This document shows, one piece after another, positions 41,696-50,414 of a stretch of 64,000 bases of DNA (its first letter is position 1; each line of letters opens with the position of its first letter). The notes below the pieces were generated by a model that saw only the letters and a program-made list of their open reading frames with translations, made no database searches and had not been told where the DNA came from. This DNA comes from Fibrobacter sp. (GTDB lineage: Bacteria; Fibrobacterota; Fibrobacteria; Fibrobacterales; Fibrobacteraceae), in NCBI GenBank assembly GCA_017526585.1, contig JAFXRC010000013.1, positions 1 through 64,000 of the forward strand. Reading direction: 5' to 3'. A program made the translations under genes and the position numbers.

Positions 41696-43816
41696 TTATT
41701 CCATGTTCGAAGGAATCAGTCTCACGATATCGGTGCTCCCGTTTTGTTGCGTGAGCGTTGGCGGGAGTTTTTCTGCAAATCCCTTGAATTCCAGGCGATA
41801 TTCCTTGATGCCTTTGTGGAGGAGGTATTCATAGATTTGGGTCGCTCTTTCCGTTGCGATTTGCTCGGATTGCGATGCGGAGACATCGCTTGCGCTGCAC
41901 TGGATTGTGAGCTTGATCGGGTATTGCCGCATCAGGTGAATGATGTCGTTCAAGGCAGTGTAGCTTGAATTGTAGAGAACGGCAGAGGTTCCCTTGAAAC
42001 GGATTCTTGTGGCGATATGGTTAAAATTCATCTTGGCGTTTAGGGGACAGCCTTGCAAATTGACGGGAATTTTTTCGAAAGTCCCTGGACAGTGGTCCGC
42101 CCAGTCTGCGATTCCATCGTGGTCAGTATCTAGAGGACATCCTAGGCTATCGACGGGAGCATCGTTGGGCGTACCTGGGCACTTGTCTTCTTCGTCGAAA
42201 ACGCCGTCGTTATCTTGGTCGATGCGGCAGCCGTGTATGTTGACACTTGCTCCCTGAGGCGTGTCGGGGCATTGGTCCTTGGAGTCGGGAACGCCGTCAT
42301 TGTCCTGATCTAGGGGGCATCCCCAGGGGTCTACCGTTTCACCCAGCTTACTGTTGGGACATTTGTCGATGTCGTCTGGAATTCCATCTCCGTCGAAGTC
42401 GAGAGGACAGCCGTATAGGTCGATGGAAATGCCTTCGGGGGTGTCTGGGCACTGGTCGTGTTCATTGGGGATTCCATCGCGGTCCTGGTCCAGTAGGCAA
42501 CCATCCTTGCCAACGTGATCGCCGTGGAGCGTTCCGGGGCATTTATCGTTGTTGTCATCGATGCCGTCTCCATCGGAATCCTTGGTACATCCGCTGGAAT
42601 CAACGGCGAATCCTTCGGGGGTCATGGAGCACTTGTCCAGGTAGTCTGCAATGCCGTCGCGGTCATGGTCTTCGGGACAACCGTTGTAGTCAACGATGAG
42701 TCCAAGGGGTGTTCCAGGGCAAAGGTCCACGATATTAAGGACTCCATCCTGGTCTTCGTCGACAGGGCAGCCACGAGCATTGACGGCCTGTCCCTTGAAG
42801 GTCTCGGGGCACATGTCCTTGCGGTTAATGACGCCGTCCTTATCGTCGTCCGCCCAGCTTAGGTCGATAATTTTTGTGATGCTGACTGCAACACCGACTT
42901 CAGGGGAGCCCCTGACGCTGTACTTGATGTTTTCTTCTCTCGTCTTGAGTTCTACGGGAAGCACGTTGTCTTTGTCGTTTTTATTGAAGTAATGCAGACC
43001 GACATCGCCGGAAATGGTTAGGTAGGCATCGTAGGGCAAATGGACCCTAAGGCCTGGGGTAAGCCTGAAGGGACTGCTCAAAAAGTTGTATTTAATGTTC
43101 GATGTTCGAATTGGCATTTCGCCAGAGGCTTCAAGAATAACCGTCACGATTTTTTCGGGGAAGATGTTGAATCCCGCAGCCCAAAGCCAATAGTAGTCTT
43201 TTTCTCCAAAGTCCTTCAATATGCCCGAAACTCCGTTGAAGGTCAAAAAATCCTTGAAGTCCATGGTAAGGTGCAGGTTCATGGTTGCGGCAAACTGGTC
43301 CGAAGAGAATGCATACGCATCGCCATCGGGCTTGATGTACCAGCGGTGCCTTGGGCGGAATCCCTTGTCTTTGGAACCCGTGGGGGCGATGAGTTCACTG
43401 CTGAGTCCAAGGAAAATCCAGTCGTTTACAGGGAAGGAACCCTTTGCGACCATTTCGATGTCGCCGATACCAACCCCCTGAAGCTCGGTATCCCTGATGT
43501 AGCCGTCATAGTGCATGGGAAACGACATTCCGAGTTCTAGGTTGTCCTTGATGGCGAAACTCACAAAAAGATTCTCGGTGTTCGAAGGCGTATTCTGGTC
43601 AAGATTGACGAAATCTCCGTCCTTGTTGGTGTATCCTTCTTCAACACTAAGGGAATGTCCGTCACTTACCATTTCGAAACTGCCAGATATGAACAGTGAG
43701 CCTTGCGGAAGCGTCTTTGCCGATGGGGCGTGTATTCCGCTGATCGATCTCACGATACCCAGCTGAGCCATAGCGGGTATAGAGAGAAAGCATAAAGCTG
43801 CAAGCAGTTTCTTCAT
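41696..43816 (-). CDS. Outer-membrane OmpA-family protein with nine thrombospondin type 3 repeats
   Basis: This is a 706-residue protein. The signal peptide (KKLLAALCFLSIPAMAQ) is followed by a beta-barrel-like region of about 300 residues, then nine calcium-binding thrombospondin type 3 repeats (about residues 330-590). The pattern is D.D.DG(I/V)....D.CP.T alternating with V...GCP.D, the last ending NLQGCP. The C-terminal OmpA-like domain (about 595-706) has an IRFKGTSAVL strand, SYTALNDIIHLM, ATERATQIYEYLLHKGI and TDIVRLIPSN, and should contact peptidoglycan. It likely tethers the outer membrane, possibly with adhesion. The ATG at 43816 is used, since the upstream extension only lengthens the n-region. 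It is divergent from a small membrane protein. Confidence 0.9.
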   Translation of the reverse strand: MKKLLAALCFLSIPAMAQLGIVRSISGIHAPSAKTLPQGSLFISGSFEMVSDGHSLSVEEGYTNKDGDFVNLDQNTPSNTENLFVSFAIKDNLELGMSFPMHYDGYIRDTELQGVGIGDIEMVAKGSFPVNDWIFLGLSSELIAPTGSKDKGFRPRHRWYIKPDGDAYAFSSDQFAATMNLHLTMDFKDFLTFNGVSGILKDFGEKDYYWLWAAGFNIFPEKIVTVILEASGEMPIRTSNIKYNFLSSPFRLTPGLRVHLPYDAYLTISGDVGLHYFNKNDKDNVLPVELKTREENIKYSVRGSPEVGVAVSITKIIDLSWADDDKDGVINRKDMCPETFKGQAVNARGCPVDEDQDGVLNIVDLCPGTPLGLIVDYNGCPEDHDRDGIADYLDKCSMTPEGFAVDSSGCTKDSDGDGIDDNNDKCPGTLHGDHVGKDGCLLDQDRDGIPNEHDQCPDTPEGISIDLYGCPLDFDGDGIPDDIDKCPNSKLGETVDPWGCPLDQDNDGVPDSKDQCPDTPQGASVNIHGCRIDQDNDGVFDEEDKCPGTPNDAPVDSLGCPLDTDHDGIADWADHCPGTFEKIPVNLQGCPLNAKMNFNHIATRIRFKGTSAVLYNSSYTALNDIIHLMRQYPIKLTIQCSASDVSASQSEQIATERATQIYEYLLHKGIKEYRLEFKGFAEKLPPTLTQQNGSTDIVRLIPSNME

Positions 43817-43864
43817 AAAGGAGTCCAATCGACATAAATATAACATTTCTATATTTGTTCATTG

Positions 43865-44023
43865 ATGAAGGATTATAAAGAAAAAAATGAATTGCCGTCT
43901 TGGCACCGGAAATCCCAAAAGGCATATCGCTTCAACCGTATTGTCATCATTTTGCAGATGGTAGCGGCTCTTGTGCTTGCGGGTGTCATTTGGTTTGGTG
44001 TTGAGCGTGTGACGGGCAACTGA
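43865..44023 (+). CDS. Small single-pass membrane protein (52 residues)
   Basis: A short ORF from ATG 43865 to TGA 44023 encodes MKDYKEKNELPSWHRKSQKA, a basic segment, then one transmembrane helix (IVIILQMVAALVLAGVIWFGV) and a short polar end. TATATT at 43850-43855 lies 9 nt before the ATG. The stop is five bases before the start of the lytic transglycosylase gene, so both are probably one operon. The function is unknown; a small inner-membrane partner of the murein hydrolase is possible. Size and context make it a credible gene. Confidence 0.65.
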   Translation: MKDYKEKNELPSWHRKSQKAYRFNRIVIILQMVAALVLAGVIWFGVERVTGN

Positions 44024-44028
44024 GAAAG

Positions 44029-46275
44029 ATGATGCGTTTGTTCTTTGTTCTCGCTTTCTTTGCGATGGTGCTTGCTGGCTGCGCGGGCAACAGTCAGTCT
44101 GCTGTCTCGAATGTGACTAATCCTAACATTGAACCGCAGGATTCGCTGTCTTTCGCGGAACGTGCTGCTAAAGAAAAAGTCTCGGATTCCTTGGCGATTC
44201 GCCCATCCTGGACCTACTACCAGTATGCCTTGCAGGCGATGGATAATCAGGAATGGCTGTTGGCGAAGCATTATTTGGATGAATCCCTAAGACAGCTCGT
44301 TTCTGAAAAGTACGATTCCACCTATAGGAATGTTTCGGACAAGGAAGACTCCCTTTACCGAACCCAAATGCCACTTCGGATCGTCAACGCGTTGGACGAA
44401 GTGTATCCTAATGTGGCTGCCCTGGGTGAAAATGCCGAAAACTTTATGGAAAACGACATCTCCATCGAAGGTGTCGATGCTCTAGACGAAAGCAAGGCGG
44501 ATAGCGCGTCCCTGATGGTCATTGAAAGTTTCCTGGATACGCTGGATGTGTCGCAGTTTACGCTTCCGGTACAGTTCAATGAACGTGTGCTTCAGGAAAT
44601 TTTTTACATGACGAATTCGGCACGGAAGTTCATGGCGGGTTCCCTGAACCGAAAGACTGCCTATGATTCGCTGATTTATGCGCAGCTCGATTCGGCAAAG
44701 ATGCCTCGCGATTTGATTTTCCTTGCGCTCGTGGAATCGGGCTTCAAACTCAAGGCGTACAGCCGCGCCAAAGCCTCTGGCATGTGGCAGTTCATTCCCG
44801 AAACGGGTAAGCGGTACGGACTTGAAGTCGACTACTGGGTCGATATGCGCCGCAATCCGGAACTGGCGACGAAGGCTGCTCTCAAGTACTTGAACCGTTT
44901 ACATGACGAATTTGGTGACTGGCTCTTGGCTATGGCAGCCTATAACTGCGGCGAAGGTCGCGTCCGTAGGCTTGTTCGCGAAATGCAACAGGATTCCACG
45001 CGGGACTCGACGTTGCCGATTACCTACTGGGACTTGGAACTGCCGAAGGAAACCATGCGCTATGTGCCGCGAATCCTTGCCGCAATGGTAATCGGACATT
45101 ATCCGGAACAGTACGAGATGACGGTGGAGAAGACTTATCGCCCTGATTTTGATACGGTGACGGTCTTCGATTCGTTCCCGCTGGAAGAAGTGGCGAAGTT
45201 GCTGAAGGTTAGCGAAGACACGCTTCGCACCTTGAACATGGAACTGGTCAAGTGGTGTACGCCGCCGAATAAGGATTCTTACCTGCTGCGTTTGCCGGTC
45301 GGTATGCGCGCCGCTTTTGTCGAAGGCTACGACAAGATGGAGAAAAACAACTTTTCGAGCTGGCACCACCACAAGGTGCGCCGGGGGGAGAGCCTTGGAA
45401 TCATTGCAAGGCAGTACGGAATCAAGGTTTCGGAACTGCAGCAGGCAAATGATATGAAGGGTAGCCGTATCCGTGCCGGGCAGTCGCTTCTGATTCCTAT
45501 CAAGGTGACCCCGAAGCCGAAGTCGACCAAGGGTAAAAAGCCTGAACGGGTCCGCACCTATGTAGCGAAGGAAGGAGACAACCTTGCCTCGGTCGCGCGC
45601 ATGTTCGGTGTTTCGCAGGAATCCTTGCGTATATGGAATTCAATGGATGCCGCCGCCTTCGTGAAGGCGGGCGACACGTTGCTCGTCTCGAAACCAGAAT
45701 CTGCTGCTAAGTCTGATGAAAGCCATCCCAAGCTAGCATCGGGTCAAAAGTATGTGGTTCGTGACGGCGATACCTATGCTGCCGTTGCCGCCGCTTACGA
45801 TATCCCGGTCATTTTGCTGATGCAGGCGAACCAGGGCTTTACGCGTAGGCTTATGGTGGGCGATTCCCTGGTGATTCCCGAATACGCAAAGAAGGCGGCT
45901 GCCAAGCAGAATGTGCGTTCTGCCAAGTCCGAAAAATCAAAAAACGAAAAGAAGAAGCCTGCTGAGAAGACTTCCGTCTATGTAGTGCAGTCGGGGGACA
46001 ACCTAAGTGTCATTGCTCGCAAATACGGCACGACGGTTTCGAAAATTCAGGAACTGAACGATATGGGTAAGTCCACGAATATCAGTGTCGGACAGAAACT
46101 GATTGTGGATGGAACCGCCACTGAAGACGGCTTCAAGATTCACACCGTTAAAAAAGGCGAGGGACTTTGGGATATCGCTCGCCAATACAAGGTGACCATT
46201 GAAGAAATTGTGAAGTGGAATAACCTGAACGACACCAAAATTAAGGTGGGCGAAAAGCTCAAGATCAAGCAGTAA
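44029..46275 (+). CDS. Membrane-bound lytic murein transglycosylase (MltD-like) with five LysM domains
   Basis: This is a 748-residue lipoprotein. The signal core FFVLAFFAMVLAGC has the lipobox Cys. The transglycosylase domain (about residues 215-365) has the catalytic Glu in LIFLALVESGFKLKAYSRAK, GMWQFIPETGKRYGL, and MAAYNCGEGRV. Five LysM repeats follow, each with G(D/E)(N/S/G/T)L..(I/V)A...(G/Y) and ending in a V/A-G-(Q/D/E) segment, at about 445-490, 505-550, 575-620, 650-695 and 700-748. It cleaves the glycan strand of peptidoglycan with 1,6-anhydro-muropeptide formation; the LysMs anchor it to the wall. MltD usually has two LysMs, so five is long. Convergent with the next gene, six bases apart. 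Confidence 0.93.
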   Translation: MMRLFFVLAFFAMVLAGCAGNSQSAVSNVTNPNIEPQDSLSFAERAAKEKVSDSLAIRPSWTYYQYALQAMDNQEWLLAKHYLDESLRQLVSEKYDSTYRNVSDKEDSLYRTQMPLRIVNALDEVYPNVAALGENAENFMENDISIEGVDALDESKADSASLMVIESFLDTLDVSQFTLPVQFNERVLQEIFYMTNSARKFMAGSLNRKTAYDSLIYAQLDSAKMPRDLIFLALVESGFKLKAYSRAKASGMWQFIPETGKRYGLEVDYWVDMRRNPELATKAALKYLNRLHDEFGDWLLAMAAYNCGEGRVRRLVREMQQDSTRDSTLPITYWDLELPKETMRYVPRILAAMVIGHYPEQYEMTVEKTYRPDFDTVTVFDSFPLEEVAKLLKVSEDTLRTLNMELVKWCTPPNKDSYLLRLPVGMRAAFVEGYDKMEKNNFSSWHHHKVRRGESLGIIARQYGIKVSELQQANDMKGSRIRAGQSLLIPIKVTPKPKSTKGKKPERVRTYVAKEGDNLASVARMFGVSQESLRIWNSMDAAAFVKAGDTLLVSKPESAAKSDESHPKLASGQKYVVRDGDTYAAVAAAYDIPVILLMQANQGFTRRLMVGDSLVIPEYAKKAAAKQNVRSAKSEKSKNEKKKPAEKTSVYVVQSGDNLSVIARKYGTTVSKIQELNDMGKSTNISVGQKLIVDGTATEDGFKIHTVKKGEGLWDIARQYKVTIEEIVKWNNLNDTKIKVGEKLKIKQ

Positions 46276-46281
46276 AAACTG

Positions 46282-47061
46282 CTAGAACAGCGTAATGCCC
46301 AGGCTTACATACGGCTGGAAGTAAGTGTCGAAATCCAGCATGAATTCGTCGTCTTCTCTATTATCCGTCGTCTTGCGTTCGAAATAGGTGTGGAAGTACT
46401 CGTGGTTGTTGCGGAATCCTGCCGAAAGGAAGAATCCGTGCCAGGCCATGCGGAGACCCGCGCCGTAGGCGTAACCGTAAATAACGGGAGAGAGGAACTT
46501 GGTATCGTCAGCAAAGAAGGTCTTTCCGAAAACAGCCCCGCCGAAGGCATAAAGCTTGAGCATGAACTGATGGTTGTAGTTCATGACAACGGGCAAGGCG
46601 AAGTCAAAACCGAGCTGGAATAGTGCCGTGTGGACTTGGTGGCGGCCTTCCAGGTCGGTGGAATCAAAAGCGGCGTCAAAGAAATCGTTCTCATCGGTAT
46701 TGGCAGCTAGGTCTTCGTAGGCGTCTTTGGCGTTACGGGGCTTGTGGCTTATGCCAAGGTACTGGTAACCAGCCATCAGGTAAATGTCGAACCATTCGGT
46801 AAGCGGTAGGCTTCCGGATGCGCCATAGATGTAGGAATTGTCGATGTTGATGTCCTGTTTTTTGCCGTGGACCTTGTAGGAATACTCGACATTCTTCATC
46901 TTGATATTGTTGAATTCGATGTAGGGGCCGAAAGAGCCTCGGTCTTCATAAGTCATGTGTTCGCTGTTTTCGGCAGCGGCCATGGTGGTGTCAACGACGA
47001 TTCTATCCGCGAAGGAAAGAGTGCTAAGCAATGCAATCAGTGTGAAAATTTGTTTTCTCAT
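46282..47061 (-). CDS. Predicted outer-membrane beta-barrel protein
   Basis: This is a 259-residue protein with a signal peptide (QIFTLIALLSTLSFA) and a body of alternating hydrophobic strands with aromatic belts (YIEFNNIKMKNVEYSYKVHG, DIYLMAGYQYLGISHK, HQFMLKLYAFGGAVFG, GYAYGAGLRMAWHGFFLSAG, FQPYVSLGITLF). The C-terminal Phe after alternating hydrophobics is the outer-membrane insertion signature. The family is not recognised. On the minus strand TATATT lies exactly 6 nt before the ATG, with no Shine-Dalgarno, so a leaderless mRNA is predicted. It is adjacent to the lytic transglycosylase gene but on the opposite strand. Confidence 0.78.
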   Translation of the reverse strand: MRKQIFTLIALLSTLSFADRIVVDTTMAAAENSEHMTYEDRGSFGPYIEFNNIKMKNVEYSYKVHGKKQDINIDNSYIYGASGSLPLTEWFDIYLMAGYQYLGISHKPRNAKDAYEDLAANTDENDFFDAAFDSTDLEGRHQVHTALFQLGFDFALPVVMNYNHQFMLKLYAFGGAVFGKTFFADDTKFLSPVIYGYAYGAGLRMAWHGFFLSAGFRNNHEYFHTYFERKTTDNREDDEFMLDFDTYFQPYVSLGITLF

Positions 47062-47067
47062 GCCATA

Positions 47068-47073
47068 AATATA
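47068..47073 (-). promoter_or_regulatory. -10 element of the beta-barrel gene, predicted leaderless
   Basis: Minus-strand TATATT, then TATGGC, then ATG. Confidence 0.5.
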
Positions 47074-47231
47074 ACAAAAGGTGAATTCTACCTTGTTTTT
47101 GGCGGATGTTAAAAAATGGGGGATAATTTGGTAAAAAAAAGTTCTAAATAGAGATTTTTTGTGTTAAATGGAAAAAAAATGGTTATTTTTAGACAAAAAA
47201 TTGCAAAAAACTTCATTTGGAGTAGATTTTT

Positions 47232-47969
47232 ATGAAAAAACAGATGCTCGCTCTTTGTGCCGCAGCCCTGATGATGTCCATGACCGCCTGTAACGACAAA
47301 ATGGACCCCAACGATCCCCAGTCCGTGCGTAAGTACCTGACCAAGCAGCAGATTGCCTTTACGCCGAACCAGTTCGTGTCTTACGCTGCCAGTGGCGATA
47401 CCGCAAAGATGACTCTTTTCTTGCAGGCATCCTTTGAAATCGATTCTCCGGCAGACAACGGCAACAACGCTGTCGCCATTGCTGCCAACAAGGGCAATAT
47501 GGTTGTGCTCAACTACCTGTTCGATCACGGTGCTAAGGCCGATGTGAAGAACGGCAACGGTGAAGCTGTGATAGACAATGCCGTGATGATGGGCAACAAG
47601 GAAGTCGTGAACCGCCTTTTGACTCAGCTCAAGGCTGAAGGGGCTGAACCGCAGACTCTCGGTACCGCTGTGCTTCTCGCTGCAAAGACAGGCAAGGTCG
47701 ATATGCTCGAAGTGCTTGCCGCTGCAGGTGCTCCGCTTGATCAGCGCAGTGCAGACGGTTACCTGCCGATCCACTGGACTGTCAAGAATGGTCAGTATGA
47801 CGCCATGATGTTCCTTATCGACAAGGGTGTCGATGTGAACGCCAAGTGCGGTCAGGGCTACTCTGTGCTCGACTGGGCAACCAACGAAGGTTACACCCGT
47901 TTGATCAAGGCTTTGAAGAAGGCTGGAGCTAAGAACACTCCGCAGTACTTCAAGGATTCCAAGAAGTAG
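47232..47969 (+). CDS. Ankyrin-repeat lipoprotein
   Basis: This is a 245-residue protein. The signal peptide ends LMMSMTAC (lipobox) then NDKMDPNDP. Residues about 50-235 hold about five ankyrin repeats: SYAASGDTAKMTLFLQASFEID, NAVAIAANKGNMVVLNYLFD, AVIDNAVMMGNKEVVNRLL, LLAAKTGKVDMLEVLAAAG and DGYLPIHWTVKNGQYDAMMF, then SVLDWATNEGYTRLI. It is probably a periplasmic protein-binding scaffold. GGAG lies ten bases upstream of the ATG. The preceding 170-base gap is AT-rich and contains long A tracts. A terminator separates it from the TonB operon. Confidence 0.87.
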   Translation: MKKQMLALCAAALMMSMTACNDKMDPNDPQSVRKYLTKQQIAFTPNQFVSYAASGDTAKMTLFLQASFEIDSPADNGNNAVAIAANKGNMVVLNYLFDHGAKADVKNGNGEAVIDNAVMMGNKEVVNRLLTQLKAEGAEPQTLGTAVLLAAKTGKVDMLEVLAAAGAPLDQRSADGYLPIHWTVKNGQYDAMMFLIDKGVDVNAKCGQGYSVLDWATNEGYTRLIKALKKAGAKNTPQYFKDSKK

Positions 47970-47999
47970 TCTTTTTTACGAAAAATCGCTGATTTTCAC

Positions 48000-48036
48000 A
48001 AGGAACCGTGGTCTAATGGCTGCGGTTCTTTGTATT
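48000..48036 (+). terminator. Terminator between the ankyrin lipoprotein and the TonB operon
   Basis: AAGGAACCG (48000-48008) pairs with CGGTTCTTT (48023-48031), followed by GTATTTTT. The same T-rich end provides TATTTT, the -10 of the next gene. Confidence 0.7.
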
Positions 48037-48038
48037 TT
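48033..48038 (+). promoter_or_regulatory. -10 element of the TonB operon, predicted leaderless start
   Basis: TATTTT at 48033-48038, then 6 nt (TCGCTT), then ATG at 48045. No Shine-Dalgarno. Confidence 0.45.
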
Positions 48039-48044
48039 TCGCTT

Positions 48045-48839
48045 ATGAAATTTCATTTGTTCTCTAGGATTTTCATTTGTCTATGCCTAGCGGGGGTTTT
48101 CTCGCAGGCTCAGGAAACGGTGGAAAGCGTCCGTCGCCAGATTAAGGCGGTCGATGCAGAAACAGCTCGCGAAAAGTCGATGCATGATGCCGAAAAGAAA
48201 CGGCATGCCGAGTTTGTCGAAGTGGGTCGCAAGAAGGTGCAGGCGCTTGCTTCGCAGAACAAGACCTTGAAGGCGGAAATTGATTCGCTGAAGGCTGAAC
48301 TCAAGAACCTATCGGGCGTCCGTCAAAAGACGATGGGTACGGTCAAGTGGTACGAAGGTCGCAAGGCTAAGTACGGCGAATCGCTTGCCCAGGTCATCGA
48401 TTCCCTGGTGCCCGTATTTGAGTCGGACTTTCCTTACAGGAACGAGGAGACTATCAAGAGTGTGCAGGAAATTGCATCTCAGCTCCATAAGGGCTTGATT
48501 GAAGCCGATGACGGACTCAACCGTGTTCTTGAAGTTTTCTATGACCGCATTCGCCTCGGTTACACGACCGAAGTCTACAACGGGTTCTTGCAGGTGGATG
48601 CACGCAGTATCCCCGGTACATTCCTGCGTTACGGAGCCGTGTCTTCGGTCTTTGTGAGCAATGATGGCAACGATATCCTGTGGCTTGCCCGGACTGACAA
48701 TGGCGGTTACAGTTGGAAGAATGTGTCCGACAATCTTACCATGCGCTCGGTGCTGAAGGATGTAATGAAGGTTGCCGAAGGTAAGACCGCCCCGCGTCTT
48801 GTGACAATTCCTGTTGCACTTCCGAAGGAGGGCAAGTAA
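48045..48839 (+). CDS. DUF3450 family exported protein of the TonB2-type operon
   Basis: This is a 264-residue protein with signal peptide (IFICLCLAGVFSQA). A long coiled coil follows (about residues 25-95, RRQIKAVDAETAREK to LKAEIDSLKAELKNL), then an alpha-helical C-terminal region with GLIEADDGLNRVLEVFYDRIRLGYTTEVYNGFLQV and LRYGAVSSVFVSNDG, matching DUF3450. In Vibrio and other marine bacteria DUF3450 is the first gene of TonB2 operons. Here it heads six genes: DUF3450, TtpC, ExbB, ExbD, TonB, TPR. It probably acts in the periplasm with TtpC. The stop TAA overlaps the next gene's ATG region, so coupling is likely. Confidence 0.85.
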   Translation: MKFHLFSRIFICLCLAGVFSQAQETVESVRRQIKAVDAETAREKSMHDAEKKRHAEFVEVGRKKVQALASQNKTLKAEIDSLKAELKNLSGVRQKTMGTVKWYEGRKAKYGESLAQVIDSLVPVFESDFPYRNEETIKSVQEIASQLHKGLIEADDGLNRVLEVFYDRIRLGYTTEVYNGFLQVDARSIPGTFLRYGAVSSVFVSNDGNDILWLARTDNGGYSWKNVSDNLTMRSVLKDVMKVAEGKTAPRLVTIPVALPKEGK

Positions 48840-50414
48840 ATGAAATGTGAAATGTGGAATGTGAAATGTGAGATGGAGCTGTGTCATCCTGAGCGTAGCG
48901 CGAAGCGCGAAGTCGAAGGATCTAGAACTCGAATCATTCTTCCTTTACTTATCTCAGCTTTCGCAATTCTTGCTCCGCTTTCATTTGCCCAGCAGAACTC
49001 CGATATTGATGCCGTCAAGCAGCGTGCCGCCCTCAATAGCGCAAAGGCGGACCTTGAGGAGGCTCGCAAGAAACGCGACATGGCTGTTGCCGCCCGCTGG
49101 AAAGACCGTGAAACGGCAAACCAGGAACGCGAACTTTTCAACGAAAAGTACAACGAGAGCAAGGAAAAGGTCGATGCCTTGATGTCTGAACGCGCTCGCC
49201 TTTTCGAAGATGTCCGCGTGGCACGCGAAGACTTGGCTCAGGTCAAATTGCAGGCCGAAAAGGCTCGTGCCGAATACTTGTCGCTTGCGGCGGGTCCGGA
49301 ACGGCTTGAAACGCTTTCGAAGTTTGCTGAACAGGGGATTCCCTTCAAGGTTGCCGAACGAATCGAAGCGCAGAATAAGGTGAAAAAGGAAATGGGACTG
49401 TATCGCGACGATCCGGTGCGCATTGCGAAGTCCCTCTTGGAAGTGGCGAAGGGCGAACTTGCCTTTACGCGCGAAATTCACCTGGAAGAGGCTGAACTTG
49501 TATTTGGCAAGGTCGTCGCCGAAGGTTCCCGCTTGCGTCTTGGTGGGCTCTATGCGATGGAAATGGCTTCTGCCGCGACCGATGTGAACGGCAACAAGCC
49601 GTCTGCGTTGATGCTTCCGGTGGCGGGGGAGAAGAAGCGTTCCTTCAGCTGGCAGGAAAATTTGACTCCGGAAACCAAGAAAGACGTATCCAAGGCTTTT
49701 GATGGCGCAAAGGATTCGGCTTACGTCATGGTGCCGGTGGATGTTCTCTTAAGTACGGAGCTTTCATCTGAACTGGCGAACCATCAGGAAACGACATGGA
49801 AGGATGAGCTCCGCGAATTCTTCAAGAACGGCGGCATTTTGATGTATCCGATTGTGACGCTCTTTGCGCTCGGTCTCTTGGTGGCTCTGTGGCGCTTTGT
49901 GTGGCTTATGGTCGTTGGCTTTGGCGGACTTTCGACAAGGCGCGCCATCAAGGCGTTGCAGAAGGGCGATATCGAAACGGCTAGAACTCTGGCTAAGAAA
50001 TCGCATGGGGAAGTGGGCAAGGTGCTGCGCGCCGTGCTTTCCAAGAATTATGCCGGTCGCGACGGTGCCGAAAAAGCCCTTGAAGAGCTGTTCTCTGCCG
50101 AGGTTCCTAAGCTGGAATCGGGACTCACCTGGATTTCTGTCTTTGCAGCGACCGCACCTCTCCTAGGTCTTTTGGGTACGGTGATGGGTATGATCGAGCT
50201 CTTTGACGTGATCACGATGCATGGAACTTCTGACCCGAAGCTCTTGGCAGGAGGTATCTCGATTGCATTGGTGACGACGGAAGCGGGCTTGATCGTTGCA
50301 ATTCCTTTGCAGCTCGTTCATACGTTCCTGAAGAACCGTGCCGATGCTTTGCGTTCCCGTATGGAACGCGCTGGTCTTGTCGTGCTGAATGCCCTTTGGA
50401 TTAAGGAAAAATAG
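48840..50414 (+). CDS. TtpC-like MotA/TolQ/ExbB proton channel protein with periplasmic coiled coil
   Basis: This is a 524-residue protein. After an odd n-region and a signal-like hydrophobic stretch (IILPLLISAFAILAPLSFAQ, about residues 32-51) comes a coiled-coil periplasmic domain (about 55-170). A further region follows, then a transmembrane segment near 335-355 (ILMYPIVTLFALGLLVALW). The ExbB core (about 420-515) holds ATAPLLGLLGTVMGMIELF and ISIALVTTEAGLIVAIPLQL. The architecture is that of TtpC of TonB2 systems. The first 30 codons (MKCEMWNVKCEME, then CHPERSAKREVEGS) derive from a simple repeat and the dispersed GTCATCCTGAGCG repeat. No Met occurs closer to the hydrophobic core. Confidence 0.87.
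   Translation: MKCEMWNVKCEMELCHPERSAKREVEGSRTRIILPLLISAFAILAPLSFAQQNSDIDAVKQRAALNSAKADLEEARKKRDMAVAARWKDRETANQERELFNEKYNESKEKVDALMSERARLFEDVRVAREDLAQVKLQAEKARAEYLSLAAGPERLETLSKFAEQGIPFKVAERIEAQNKVKKEMGLYRDDPVRIAKSLLEVAKGELAFTREIHLEEAELVFGKVVAEGSRLRLGGLYAMEMASAATDVNGNKPSALMLPVAGEKKRSFSWQENLTPETKKDVSKAFDGAKDSAYVMVPVDVLLSTELSSELANHQETTWKDELREFFKNGGILMYPIVTLFALGLLVALWRFVWLMVVGFGGLSTRRAIKALQKGDIETARTLAKKSHGEVGKVLRAVLSKNYAGRDGAEKALEELFSAEVPKLESGLTWISVFAATAPLLGLLGTVMGMIELFDVITMHGTSDPKLLAGGISIALVTTEAGLIVAIPLQLVHTFLKNRADALRSRMERAGLVVLNALWIKEK
48882..48926 (+). repeat. Dispersed repeat GTCATCCTGAGCG family inside the ttpC-like gene start
   Basis: It reads TGTCATCCTGAGCGTAGCGC, then GAAGCGCGAAGTCGAAGGATCTAGA, translated as CHPERSAKREVEGSR. 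It is closely similar to 15838-15884. Confidence 0.8.

Noticed and set aside
42000..42850. Regularly spaced tandem repeats that resemble a repeat array
   Set aside because: They are the codons of the nine thrombospondin type 3 repeats of the OmpA-like protein, not a CRISPR or DNA-level satellite.
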